Positions 22,332 through 33,545 of a DNA stretch of 64,000 nt are shown here, piece after piece. This DNA comes from Ixodes scapularis (Eukaryota; Arthropoda; Arachnida; Ixodida; Ixodidae). Within the stretch, counting starts at the first letter, position 1; the number at the start of each line of letters is the position of its first letter. The DNA is taken from contig NW_024609839.1 of NCBI RefSeq assembly GCF_016920785.2, positions 5,978,196-6,042,195 of the forward strand, in the 5' to 3' direction. Both the position numbers and the translations under genes were made by a program. A model generated the notes under the pieces. The model was not told the DNA's origin. It did no database searches and worked only from the letters and a program-made list of their open reading frames with translations.

Positions 22332-22428
22332 GACGTTGGACAGAACTGTTATCGGGTATCCTGGTTGTTCAAACCATCTACTTGAGCTTAAAGTGTCAGG
22401 ATACCCGATAACAGTTCTGTCCAACGTC
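22332..22428. repeat. Perfect 32-bp hairpin
   Basis: The arm at 22332-22363 (starting GACGTTGGACAGAACTG) is exactly complementary to 22397-22428, with a 33-base loop. AACCAT and CATG-type sequences continue outside, so it may be the core of a small MITE. Confidence 0.8.
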
Positions 22429-22604
22429 GTTTGAACATGTTTAAACCATATAAAAGAGAAGATAGACACCAGAGAAGAATCCTACCTGTTGTAACGCCCT
22501 ACGTTCATCGCGTCCCCCAACCTAAAACGGGTAGCTCCAAGGTTTGAGGTCCCAATCCTCTTTAAAGCACCTGACAAACTTGCTGTGTCCAAAGATCAAC
22601 AAGC

Positions 22605-23010
22605 AACAAGACTATCATGACTAATGTAAGATCAGTCATGGATGGAAGTTTGTTGGCTGTTGCAGCAGCATCATTTACGAAATTCTGTTATCATGCGGAA
22701 AAGTATGTGGGACAGTCAGGGAGGTGTGTCAATGTGAGAATCGGGGAGCGTGTGCTATCCCTCGAATAATCACCAGCGGGTCATGTAGCCGTGCATGTGA
22801 GGGACTGTGGTTGCATCCAAAGGACTAGAGAAGAGTATGAGGCGCAAGTGATTACGTCAAACGGGCAGGCTCACATAAGTTCGACATCCATAGCCCTGTC
22901 GGAAAAAGAGCTAGATTTTTTAATCGGCGTCCCTGATTTACCTCTTGTTTTTTTACGTGTAGACATCGTACCAGAGTTATCATCACCTTCTTCTCCTACA
23001 TGTAAATTTT
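22605..23010 (+). pseudogene. Penelope-like GIY-YIG C-terminal relic
   Basis: One frame reads YHAEKYVGQSGRCVNVRIGE, which parallels CGNKYIGQTGRCVNDRLREH of the PLE copies at 53.6-54.6 kb. After a stop, another frame gives HVRDCGCIQRT and ALSEKELDFLI, parallel to CERCKCMPLF and SIDLLDKERAFL. GIY-YIG is the endonuclease domain that Penelope-like elements use to open the target. This piece has lost its reverse transcriptase and is broken. Confidence 0.7.
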
Positions 23011-23385
23011 GAATGTCTCCAGTAATTTAGGTTAATCACTATACTAATCACAATATAAGTGAATAATAATATGTATCAGTTTTGATTGCACAGAACATGT
23101 TTTTTTTTTTTTCTTTTCAACGACGTAAGTTTATTCCTTGATTTTTTCACTGTAAACTTCCACCACCTGCTTGCACCTCTGTAGTAAATTTCAGGGCGAT
23201 ACGTTGGGAAACAAAGTTTTGCAGGCCATCTAAGGTGCCTTAAAAACATTAGTTTTGAAAGTAAACATCAGACAGAAGTCTGTCTGGTTGGGGGAAAATT
23301 ATTAAAATGAGATGACCAGCCAATCCCTAAATCAGTTGCGACTATGGAGGAAAGTATGGTATCTTCTTTTTCCTCTATGGCGGTG

Positions 23386-23967
23386 TCAAATGCGCACGAT
23401 CCCTTCTGCTTCCTCTATGGCCATTTTTGATGACACGTGGTGGAGCCCGTTCACATAAACAGATGGCAGTGCGCCAAGAGACCCATTAATCTTTGTTGAC
23501 GTGGTCTGAATGTGCCAATTATCAAGGAAGAGCCTCCGGCGGGGGTTAGTTTCGATGTCCAGGATGCGCGTGTTACGAAAGTCAATGCGGTGGTCATTTT
23601 TTTTTTTCACTATGTTCAGTAACCGCGCTGCGCTTTTTATCGAAGTTGCGCAGATCTGCCTTGTGTTGGCAAATCCGCTCATTGTAGTTGTCTGTTTCGC
23701 CGATGTACGAGGACGGGCACCCCCCGCAGGGTATCTCGTAAACCACACCTTGCGCTTCTCTTTAGGGGGCTGACCTTTTGGTCGTAGCATAAACCGTCCA
23801 ATGGTTGATATTGGCTTGTTGGCCATCTGAATGCCCTCCCTCGCTAGCACCCGTGCCAGGGCTTCACTTGTTCCCTTGATGTAGGGGACGCTGATGCGCG
23901 TGATTGGCCGGGACGGGCAATGAGGTGTATAAAGCTGCCCGTATATCCGTTGTTCTTGAGGTCGCAA
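23386..23967 (-). pseudogene. PLE reverse transcriptase end and GIY-YIG region
   Basis: The 193-codon frame holds ISVPYIKGTSEALARVLARE, PISTIGRFMLRPKGQPPKEK and VWFTRYPAGGARPRTSAKQT, which matches the PLE segment linking the reverse transcriptase thumb to the GIY-YIG domain. FRNTRILDIETNPRRRLFLD and WHIQTTSTKINGSLGALPSV form the C-terminal part. The normal KIPC..C.Y-I-G block is altered (RYPAGGARPRTS), so the endonuclease is doubtful. It reads into the inverted terminal arm at its end. Confidence 0.7.
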
Positions 23968-24145
23968 ATGATGGCTTCTTCTTTTCGTTGGTCAGAATCA
24001 GTTAAGCAATGTTCTTTGCCCTTGATAGGAGTGTGTTAAGCTCTGGTACTTTGACTCATTGGATGGTTGAAGTCAAATTGTAGGTATCTTCCGGTGTGTG
24101 TTGGCTTGCGGTAAACTAAGAACCGCAGATATTATCTCTGCCTTT

Positions 24146-24640
24146 CTACAAGCACTTCAAGAAACGGTAAGGTGTTTTTTTCTGTTCCACGATGAATTGG
24201 GTGTCAGGCTCGATGGAATTGGGGTGTGTCAAAAAATTGTCCACTTGAGTCTTCTTCATGATGCAGAAGCAGTCGTCCACATATCTTAGAAACACTTTGG
24301 GGCGTGCGGATCGCAATGTTTTTGTTCTCTCAAAGCTCCCAACGAGCTTGTACCTCTTCTCTCGATAAATTGTGTCGGTGATGTTGTGGAAGTTTTGATA
24401 GCATGCCAACCACTTCTGTCGGACTCGTTCGTGATCGTTTGAATCCAGCTGCGCGACGCCATCTTCTATTGTGGCAACTATTTTTGAGAAAGGTGGCTTC
24501 GTCGTTGTCATGTTGAAACTGTGACCCTTTGCTGCCGGAGGCTCTTCCTTGAATCTTGGCACATTCAGACCACGCCGACAAACATTAATAGGTCTCTTGG
24601 CGCACTTCCATCTGTTTATGTGAACGGGTTCCATCATGGT
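24146..24640 (-). pseudogene. PLE N-terminal and YVDD reverse transcriptase fragment
   Basis: The frame reads PPFSKIVATIEDGVAQLDSN, then CYQNFHNITDTIYREKRYKL, and then joins ARPKVFLRYVDDCFCIMKKT. YVDD is the catalytic motif of the reverse transcriptase, followed by DNFLTHPNSIEPDTQFIVEQ. In a full PLE several hundred residues separate the first part from YVDD, so there is a large in-frame deletion at about 24305. The upstream end of the frame is antisense terminal repeat and not PLE coding sequence. Confidence 0.7.
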
Positions 24641-24830
24641 GTCATCAAAAAACGGCCATAGAGGAAGCAGAAGAGATTGTGTGCATTTGCCACCGCCATA
24701 GAGGAAAAAGAAGATTGCGGCCTCCTTTCCTCCATAATCGCCCCTGAGGAAGAAGTCGAACAGGCTTCGAAACATTGGGTCCCTGATTTAGGGATTGGTT
24801 GGTCGTTTTATTTTAATCAACGTTAGTTCA

Positions 24831-25259
24831 CATGCTGTACAATAAGCGCCCACTCCTGAATTTTGTAACATTCAGAAAGTATGCAAAGGACATATCTTTA
24901 CATAATGTTGACCTAAGATGCTTCCATCCCCCAGTTTTACATGGTTATCTCTAAATTTTAAGTGGGCGCTTGCTCGGGATTTTATGGTATAAGCGTGCCA
25001 ACTAGAGTAGATGGTGTTAATCGCAGCAACTCGAGACTAGAGATGGAAATGTGATGAGTCGTCTTCCTTTCTTATTCTCAGTTTCCGGTTTTCACTGTGA
25101 ATATTCTACTGCTCACTGATACTGTTCTACCAGTCCAAAGTTCCTAGAACTGAGGGGGAAAATAGTTATGAGAAGAATGTGTTCCCATAACTGGGCTTAA
25201 AAACGAGGATGTATCCCTCGGTCAACTCATCTGGATAGACCAAAAGAGCCAAGTGGTCA
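24831..25259. other. Non-coding interval
   Basis: A 10-bp inverted pair, AAGCGCCCAC (24846) and GTGGGCGCTT (24961), is the only structure I see. Confidence 0.3.
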
Positions 25260-25498
25260 CTAGGGCAGCTTAAAACTATTTGTACTGTTGCATTTATGAA
25301 TGAAATGTTGGTTAAGTTCCGGTCCACTGGGACATATCACTTCACTCATGAAAGTCGAGATGTCCGTTAGTGAGATCATTTTCACTAACGGGCATATCGG
25401 CTTTCATGTGTGAAGGGATATGTCCGAGTAGACCGGAACTTGACAAACACTTCATTAATAGGTGCAACAGTACATATAGTTTGAAGCTGTCCCACTAG
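25260..25498. mobile_element. Hairpin MITE
   Basis: The two ends are inverted (left CTAGGGCAGCTTAAAACTAT, right CTAGTGGGACAGCTT on the other strand). The arms run about 110 bases each with AAGTTCCGGTC(C/T)AC and GATGTCCGTTAGTGA in common, and meet at GATCATT near 25375. It has no coding capacity. Confidence 0.8.
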
Positions 25499-25499
25499 C

Positions 25500-25700
25500 A
25501 GGCACCACTTGCCTCTTGGTCCTAAAGCCTGTCATTGTGTTTGCGTTTGTCTTGTAAGTAACGTCAAATATGCCAGTGCACAAGGCCCGTGTCTTGAGCG
25601 GCCCGTGCAAGCAAAGGTGGCACAGCACCCGCTCGTGGCACGTGTCTTGCACGTTTCCACGACAATGTTTGGCGGTACTTGTAAGCATGAATTTATTGAG
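25500..25700. repeat. Dispersed repeat, copy 2
   Basis: It is the inverted counterpart of 6610-6750 (AAGTACCGCC, CGTGCC(A/C)(C/T)GAGCGGGTGC). It directly abuts the hairpin MITE. Confidence 0.55.
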
Positions 25701-27332
25701 GGACCTTAGTTTGTTCACGTACCTTGTGACCGTTTAGATCTTGTGTTGTCGTGTTCTCACGTAATTTTTTTTCTCCTTTTCAGCTTGACAACAGGCAAAG
25801 GTTCAGGGGAAGAAAAGGCTACTAAATGGGAGATGGATCCTAGCACTACAGCATTTTTCGTACAAAACATTAAACAGATGTGCAGTCAGAATGTACGAGC
25901 AATTTTACCTCGCAATATTTGCGAGTACGCTGCAAAGAAATTTTGTCCTCAAAATGCTAAACTTCCTTCTACTGTAGCGAGGAAAGTTGAACTTATCGCT
26001 AGCGTTACTATTTTTTTTTTTAAATGGTACATGTTTTGAATACAAAAAGGCATAATAATATTGCGAGCACTACTTTGTGTGTCACGTTAACTATGTGCAG
26101 AACTGGCTTTTTTTCTTGAGCTAGCAGGGAGCAGCTTCTAGGGAGCCTTCATGTGCGCTTTGCTAGGGTGATGCCACCCTTTGTAATACCACCCGCCGAC
26201 AAACCAGCAGCCATTTTGTTCCTCGGCGATAATCCGTGGGGCTTATAACCCTCCCGGAAACAAGCACCTTATCTCAGAAGTTCGGAGCAGCGTTGTGGAA
26301 CCCACGGAGGGAGGATTAGCATTTTCCCCCTCGGATGGGATTACCGATGGACACAAAGGCCACTTTCCGGCGCACGGGGAAACAATGAGAGAAACAAAAT
26401 GGCGGTGGAAGAGGGTGTGGGAAAGGGAAACAGGCAGTTGGCATCACTCTATGCGAAGCGCACATGAAGGTACAAGTCAAGAAGGTAGGAGAAGCTCCTC
26501 CCACAAGTGTGATGCGCCCGTTTCAAATCTCTCCGCACTCGAAAGAAGAGTTCACTGGAAACGCTCCTTGTTCCGCTTCAATGGATTCCCACTTGTCTCC
26601 GATCCCACTTTTTAAGAAAGCGACCTTTGTATTCATTGGAAGGGAAACCGAGCCCCTGAAAGCAGCCTTTGTACCTATCGGAAAGGGGGGGAGGGGGGGG
26701 GGGGAGCTAATCCCCGAAAGTCGTATTTGTTTCCGTCCGTGGGGGAGAACTCTAATATCCCTCTCGTGGCTTCCACAATGCTAAGTCAAACTCGAAAGAT
26801 GAAGCAAATATGTACAAAAAGGCAAGACCCTCCTCGCGCTTTGTCCGCGACGTCACGGAAACGGTGGGACGCTATTGGATGCAAAGGTGGCGGAGGGATA
26901 TCTGATTCCCTTTGAGGGGCATTTGCCGCTACCTTCTTAACCTTTAACTGACTATAGCAGCTTCAGTTGTCCCACTTCCAGCACGACCTTGGTGAACGCT
27001 TAGGCGTCTCAATGCACACGCAGGGCAGAATGCACGGAGTGCGTGCTGGAGGCGGTTGGAAGACACGCCTTTTCCACTTTTGCAGCAGTAATTAGCTTTA
27101 ATCCCCGACATGCTCGGTGTCATCTCCTTAGTCGGGATTGTGAACTCCACTTTCAATCGTACCTCGGCAAACTCACTCACCGCATGATTGTAAGTGAATC
27201 TGAGACTTGGTGATATGTCACGGATTAAGGCCAAGAGACGATGAATAATGAATTGCAAATAAAAGTTTAATTGGCCAACTTGTGCTAGAATAAACAAACG
27301 ACCAAAACGGGTAGATGAAGATAACTACAGAG
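25701..27332. other. Non-coding interval, purine-rich in part
   Basis: No gene is recognised. A G-run lies near 26686-26704. The segments ACCGATGGACACAAAGG (26341) and CCTTTGTACCTATCGGAAAG (26668) are roughly inverted, hinting at a decayed inverted repeat of about 26320-26700. Confidence 0.3.
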
Positions 27333-27689
27333 TGTCGCGGGCTTCGGAGTCGGCGGAAATCCAGAGTAAAGTGCTGGCGAAAGAGTGTATCGTCGTCGGG
27401 AGAGTTTTAATCAGTCGGCAAAGCCACGGTCAGCACCCAGGCGAAAATCAGTCCACTTCCAGCTGGATTATGTAACTGGTCCCAGCTGGAAGTGGACCTT
27501 ATAGAATAACCCCCCCCCCCCCCCCCCCCCCCCCCTGCCCCCCGTCCGGTACCTCGAATATTCGACCCAGAATGTTCGGGAGTGAGCAGAGGTCATTTCA
27601 GCCTCGTTATCTTTTACACTCGGGGTAAGAGTAAACGCGAATATTCTAGATGTACGGAGAAGCGTTCCTTGTCGGTCATTCACGCTGCA
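27333..27689 (-). repeat. Probable Gypsy-type 3' LTR
   Basis: Read on the minus strand, an LTR-like unit begins TGCAGCGTGAATGACC, just after a polypurine tract AAAGGGGGAGTAA (27690-27702), and ends GAAGCCCGCGACA. TG...CA ends and an adjacent purine tract are the hallmarks. It carries a run of 26 C (27510-27535) and a 16-bp hairpin (27451-27466 with 27482-27497). No second LTR is found; about 200 bases of internal sequence may follow at 27703-27900. Tentative. Confidence 0.5.
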
Positions 27690-28142
27690 TTACTCCCCCT
27701 TTAAAAGTGTATCGCCACGATGCAGCCTTAAATAAATTATCGCAAAGCTAAACCAAATAACAGAAATCGTTAAGCTGCAGGGTCGTGTGAACCATAAATA
27801 ATCCTCGGCCCTGTCAAGCAGAAAACGGCTCGAGGCGCATGACATGCACCACCTCGGGTCGCGGCTGACGGTGTCCTGACGGCCGCGTTTCGTCCATACA
27901 TCGTTCTAATGTTTACATAATTGTAGCACAGCCTGCACGCCTATGTCTGTCGCATTGGAAGGCAAGTAACGTGCGCTTCATACGTACTAATGTCGAAAGT
28001 GGCACAGGTCAAAAGACTGTTTTTATAATGGGCTTATCACCTCATAAACATCTACAGTGCCGACAAAGGCTCGAGCACGAGCGCTTAACTGCATTTCACA
28101 ATTTGGCTTTGTTAGCTGGCAAAGGAACTACCGATAGTGTGA

Positions 28143-28353
28143 GGGCCGGTTCAAACACTTGCGTTTGAATGCGTTTGACTGCGTTGCGTCGAGAACCGAA
28201 AGCGAGTCACCGGCACATCTGTGCTTCGTATGAAGCGTGGAATCCAATTCAAGGAATCATCTTGGCACGCGATATAAGCAGCAGGAATGTCCTGGTTTCT
28301 CGCTGCCGCAACGCAGTCAAACGCAGTCAAACGCAACTGTCTGAACCAGGCTT
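28143..28353. mobile_element. Small MITE with repeated TTTGACTGCG arms
   Basis: The left end GGCCGGTTCAAACACTTGCG and the right end GCAACTGTCTGAACCAGGC are inverted. Each arm carries GCGTTTGACTGCGTTGCG or its complement. The total is about 210 bases, with no gene. Confidence 0.7.
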
Positions 28354-28439
28354 GACTCTGCAGAATGCTTTCTGTGCACGAGAGGTCGCGCATAAAAAGA
28401 AGCGCGTTTAAAACCACACCCTCGCACTTGTGCCTTTGC

Positions 28440-28880
28440 ACATACTGACGACAACTTGCGAGATAGGCCCCACAGGAGGCACCTGTGAAAGCTGGTGTTT
28501 GGTGAGTGGCGTCACCACGGACCCCGAGCCATGCGGTTTCGCCCGCTTACGTCTGGCTGTGCGTGGTTTTCTCGTGTCTGAGGAAAAGGGCATCCTGGTG
28601 GTTGAACCGAGCCCGGGGTAGGTTTGGACCCTTCGGGGCCCCTTAAGTGAGGCGATACACCACTTCGGCCCCCACTTCTCGTAGACGGGAGTCCTGGTAA
28701 GGCCCGGGACGATTCAGTCTAGTCGCCACTTCTACTATCCCCTCCCTTCTTTCAGCCTTGTCTTCTCCTTCGTTTCACTCTTCTCATTTCTCTTTCCTTT
28801 TTCAACTCCTTTGGTGGCAGGGGCTACCCTTGGGTGGCGACAGACCCCTTGTCCAGAAGCATGCACACTTGGTTATAGAG
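28440..28880. other. GC-rich then C/T-rich non-coding stretch, possible LINE 5' UTR
   Basis: GGTGAGTGGCGTCACCACGG, GGGCATCCTGGTGG and CCGAGCCCGGGGTAGG precede GGGGCCCCTTAAGTGAGG and a long pyrimidine tract. I have a recollection of such a leader in arthropod I-type LINEs but cannot verify it, and no coding part follows. Confidence 0.3.
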
Positions 28881-28889
28881 ACTGGGCAG

Positions 28890-29110
28890 CACTAACCGCT
28901 CATTCACACTGGAAGAGGATCCGCGTTCGCAAAGCGGTTGCGAACGCGGTTGTATAAAGCAGGGTGGAAGCAAGCTTCAGCCTTTTGGAGCAGGTCTGGG
29001 AGCAGCAAAGATGCCCCTTTGGAGCAGCTTTGGGGCAGTTAAAGCTCAGCTTTGGAGCAGCTCAGGAGCAACGAAAATCGAGTTTCGTAGCAGTATAAGC
29101 AAATCTTGGA
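28890..29110. repeat. Dispersed repeat with GGAGCAGCTTT units
   Basis: AACCGCTCATTCACACTGGA and GCGTTCGCAAAGCGGTTGCG match the complement of 47565-47635. After the shared GGGTGGAAGC, this copy continues in degenerate TTTGGAGCAGCTT-like units (at least six of about 20 bases), whereas the other copy continues in TGGCGCA-type units. Confidence 0.6.
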
Positions 29111-30517
29111 GCTGCTTGGTGCTGTAAGCACAGATGTGTTTTTCGAAATACAAAAAGAAATATAAATCAAAAAGCATCTTCATGTGACGTTCCAGAACCA
29201 TTCTCAAACATAACCTTTGCTTAAATATATTGCAACACATAGCAAAAAATATATTTGAATGGCTGCCATTGACAACTGTCATGGTGGTAGCTGGTAGTTC
29301 TTCTCATGGATTTTTAATAGTAGGCATAGGCAACTAAAGAAAAACAACTTAAGGCCACGGTCCCACTGAATGTAGCAGTTTAGGTACTTTTTGGCAGGTC
29401 ATTACTCATCTCCTTTTAAATACTGTTTTGTGGGATTGATGTCATTCGAAAGGCAATGCAATCCTCTTTCATTTGATATTATGTGTGTGTTGGTGTTTAC
29501 TGTTCATGCGCATTTGTAGCGTTGCGAATATGATGGCGCGGACCCTAACTTGTTCCGCTAGTTCATGTTTTATGAACGATCCATTAAAGATAACACGGTT
29601 CCAATATAGCAGTTTTGTTAAGATGATGTCGGAGCAGGATGTAACGATACACTTTTTTGGTATTTGCACTACTTTGTTTTTTTCATCCCTCCAAATATTG
29701 CCCTAAAATTGACATTTTTCAGCACAAATATTTTTTCAATGACAAGAACTAGGACAATGAAATTAGCTACAGATGTAGTGCTTATAATTGCTAATATGCA
29801 GAAAAAAAATTAATGTTGTGTAAAATGTTTTTGTTTAGATATTTTATATCAAACGCAGCACTTTTTTGTGCTTCGAGTCATGGTACTTCAAATGCCGCTG
29901 AGGAAATAATTAAACTACGATAAAATCTTTTATACCATTTAGATCTACAATGGTTGCCCAAGAGGTGGACGATGGCTTTTTTTCATTTTCGAAGTCATAA
30001 CGCTCCAGGAGCCCTTCAAACTTACCTGTTTTTGACGCATATCTTTTTTGGACATCAAACAGATTTATTGGCATCTAATAACATTTATTGTTTGGAATAG
30101 ATATACATTGCGATGTATTAGATTCTCAGAATGATCTTGCTTTGGTTTTTTAATAGGTGTAGAGCTTAGCTAATTTTAAAAACAATTAAAAACTGTTTGG
30201 GTGTTTTGTTGCGCTACCTGGCGGATGGCAGACAAACTGCTGATTTTTAATGTTCAAACAATTTCCGAGGGCGGCGTTGGCGTCTGTATCATCATCAATC
30301 TCCGTGTCTTTTTACCTTCACATTTAAAAAATATATTGGAAGATTTACTATCGATAAATGAATGGTTTAAGTACTGGGTCAGGTTAATAAATCTAATACA
30401 AATAATTACACAAGCGTAGCGTGATATAATGTGTTCATCATTCGATATGATTGAAATCAATAAACAATAAAGACGAAGAAGAAAAGAATACACCTGTGTT
30501 CACTTCATGCCTAGAGT
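29111..30517. other. AT-rich non-coding interval
   Basis: No gene, RNA or clear repeat. The short frames have no recognisable motif. Confidence 0.3.
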
Positions 30518-31262
30518 CACTAAATGAGCTCTAAAGTATCGGCGGCATTCTGTTCCCCAAAATTGTTTTGGGCGCCGCCATTTTGGGTCTTGCTCAGAGC
30601 AAACGCAACTGCCGATCACCATGATGCAAAAGTACGACTTCCTCAGCATTCGATGCGGTGCTAGGAAGCTGATGCTATATTGCAATGCTCTATCGCGGGT
30701 TGTTTAAACATTTGTGAGGGACGGAAAAGCGTTTCCTGTGATTTTAGATAAAGCTTCAGATAACTGGCCACCATGATTTTAAGCCACAATATGGCCAAGT
30801 GTCGTTACTCTGAACCGTAGATAATTAACTGGCACAAGCGGGAACAATGAGGAAGAGGCAGGTGTCAAAAGGTAGTGGCTTGTGGAATCAACGGGGCTTA
30901 CGTCATGGCCCCTCCAGGTATTACAAGCCTCTTGAACAAGAGCATGAATAGTGTCATTAAATAAGCTACGCTTCAGAGTAGTGACACCTGCCATACTTTG
31001 GCTTAAAATCATGGTTGCCAGTTATTTGAAGCTTTATCTGAAATCACAAGAAACGCTTTTCCGTCCTCCACTTTAAACAGTTTGCGACAAAGCAAAGCCA
31101 CATTACATGAGCTTCCTAACACCGAATCTAATGCTGAGGATGTCGCACTTTTGAATTATGACGATCGGCAGTTGCGCCTGCTCTGCTCAAGCACGAAAAT
31201 GGCGGCGTTCACAATACTGTCGGGGAAGAGAGTGCCGATACTCTAAGCGCAGCTCATTTATT
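30518..31262. mobile_element. Foldback element with TIRs of more than 300 bp
   Basis: The left arm (about 30518-30850) and right arm (about 30940-31262) are inverted copies with moderate divergence. Paired pieces include GGACGGAAAAGCGTTTCCTG with AGAAACGCTTTTCCGTCC, GCAACTGCCGATC with GATCGGCAGTTGC, and GCCGCCATTTT with AAAATGGCGGC. The YY1-like AAAATGGCGGC lies in both arms. There is no transposase. Confidence 0.8.
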
Positions 31263-32026
31263 GGCTTTACTTCCCTCAAATCTCCTTTCCCCTAACTGAA
31301 ACTGAAACTAAATATGAATAATATGCTATTATTATACCTTATTTAGTTATAACCAACTACACATGATGAGAGGAGGAAGCGGCCGGGTAGGAAAAACGCG
31401 GGTTTTATGTGCAACCGTTCTTACCGTCTCAAAAGAAAGAACGCGCGAGCTTGCGCTGGTTTAAAAAAATACGATCCAAAGAAAAGAGGCGGCATGCTGT
31501 GTTCTTTGTGATTGTGCGTCTAATTGCTAATTGTTGTGGGTATGTTTATACAACCGGAAGGTAGTCTGCCTTAGTGGGCGTCTGGTGTCTCAGCTGTAGA
31601 TGAAGAATTTAGCCAGTGCGATACAACCGCAAACCTGGGGTGTTTAACGTGCACCACGCCGTAGTGATACACGACCGCACGCCGGTACGATGCTCTTCTA
31701 GATCAAAACGAGCAGGGGCGGGGAGGGTTCTGCAGTGCGAGCTTTCGCTCCACGTGCTCCGAGCTGGCGTGCGCTATAGACGCTTTGCAGCAGCTGTGCA
31801 TGGACGCCGCCATAACTGACCTTCAGTTTTTGTTTCCTCTTGTTCCGTTTATTTCACTTCATCATTACCATAGCAGGCCAGGTAATTGCCATATTAGATT
31901 CAACTGTGTCCTTTTCTAAGGCATCGGCCTTTGTAGAGTATCGTCAACTACCGTTTTAGTTGCTCGGCATCTCGGTAAGACAAGAGAAGGTCAGCAATGG
32001 CGGCTGTAATTTGGCGCGTGTGTAAA
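31263..32026. other. Non-coding interval
   Basis: A GC-rich part at about 31670-31800 holds a GGGGCGGGG box. No gene is recognised. Confidence 0.3.
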
Positions 32027-32197
32027 GCATCTATACTCCATTTCACCTTATGTTGTACCGCAGAGAAGGCTAGAAGCGCGAGCTCATAGCGTTGCTAGCT
32101 GCTGTTAACATACGAGAGCTTGTGCCGCCGAGGAGCAAGGAGCTCGCGCTTGTACCTTTTACTGCGGTACATCATAAAGTGAAACAGAGTATAGACC
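32027..32197. mobile_element. Short hairpin MITE
   Basis: TCTATACTCCATTTCACCTT on the left pairs with AAAGTGAAACAGAGTATAGA on the right, and AAGCGCGAGCTC with GAGCTCGCGCTT. The arms are about 56 bases. A run of 19 C follows at 32217-32235. Confidence 0.7.
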
Positions 32198-32949
32198 ATG
32201 CACTCGGCCACCGATCCCCCCCCCCCCCCCCCCCCTTGTGCGTCTAATTTATATACAGGCAGAAGTATTTGAAGATCGACGATGGGCGTCGATCGTCTCG
32301 AGGTAATATAACGTAATAACATTATATAAACGATAAACATATTGAAGGACTGAACGACTCAATTTTTTAATTCTCGGATTGTAATAAAGCGGTAGCCTAT
32401 TGCACTTACTGTTGATGAAGAGCAATATGAGGTAACGAGGTAATAATTAAATGATGAGGCTCTATAAGGACGACGACATTAGTGGGTGTCGAACCACAAC
32501 GTACATTGCTAGACTTGCTTCAAGTATCGTGTACCCAAAGACCTTTCTTCACCCGCAATAGAATATGGTAGAATCAATGACGATGCTTCTTTACAACTTT
32601 ATGTGGAACAGGAAAACTGCACTGTGCAGGAGTGCGGCTTATTTGTTAATATGAGAGACGGATTTCTAGCACCACTCCCTCATTGACTGCTTGGAACAAA
32701 AATGGCTTCGTTGACGTAAAGTGTCCCCGTTCCAAAAGATTCTTGAAGGCTGCTGAAACCGCAAAGGAGTATGAGGCGAAAAATAAGAAAAATGAGCCTG
32801 GTGTGAAAGGTCCAAATCACCACTATAGCTTCTACTACCAAATACAAGGGCAGTTACACAATACGCAAAGAGGGTTTGTGATTTATTTATTTTTACAATG
32901 AAGGGCATTGATATCCAACGTATTCAGAGGGATGACACCTTCTGGTCAA

Positions 32950-33545
32950 CCAACAAAGAGCCTTTTCTACTCAAGTTTTACATGGAAGGCCCGACTTCCG
33001 CTGAAATTCTTCAGGTAGACGAGTTGTCCGACCGAATAAACTGCCATTACCCCTGATTTGGGAATCTCTCGATCTTCGTTCGTAGGCCATAGTATCATGA
33101 GATCGAGGGGTGTGGCTCTTCGTCCGCCGAACATTGCTTCGGCGGGTGTTTTTACCGTGTAAGATGAGACCGTCGCGTGTTGCTGGAACAAGAACCTGGC
33201 GATTCTTCACTGAACTGCTCCTGCCGTAAGCTTCAAGAGCGCTTTCTTCGTTTCGCACACCATCTGTTCTGCTTGCCCGTTAGTTGGAGGATGGTATGGT
33301 GCACTAAGGTGATGCCTGATGCCGGTTTTCTTCTTTTTTTTTTTTTCAAACACCTGTTTATTTTATTTGAAGCAAGATTTGGCGCTTTATCAGAGAAAAG
33401 TATTTTCGGTAGGGCAAAAGTAGGAAAAACAGAGCGTAGAACGACAATGACGCCTTTGGACGTCGTGGCAGGCATCGTGTAAACTTCCAACCACTTAGAG
33501 TACGCATCGACAATGACTCCGCAAACGCGGATACGTTTCGCCACC
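32950..33545 (-). pseudogene. Gypsy-type integrase relic
   Basis: On the minus strand, VIVDAYSKWLEVYTMPATTS, VVLRSVFPTFALPKILFSDK and APNLASNKINRCLKK come first, the D..D part of a retroviral-type integrase core. The third acidic block has decayed: LTGKQNRWCAKRRK stands where GQ-AER-V is expected. A second frame from 33191 has QQHATVSSYTVKTPAEAMFG and RRATPLDLMILWPTNEDREI, the region after the core. The second catalytic D sits in SDK instead of SDN. The relic has a T-rich insertion and frameshifts and is inactive. No LTRs are visible nearby. Confidence 0.8.

Larger units (their letters stand above)
23271..24830 (-). mobile_element. Penelope-like element, internally deleted, with inverted terminal arms
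   Basis: The minus strand encodes PLE parts. The segment 23271-23480 is repeated in inverted orientation at about 24595-24830; both hold CCTCTATGGCGG or its complement and the ATTTAGGGATTGG terminal sequence. Penelope terminal repeats can be direct or inverted. Between them lie the start of an ORF, a short reverse-transcriptase piece and the endonuclease end, with most of the reverse transcriptase deleted. Confidence 0.75.
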
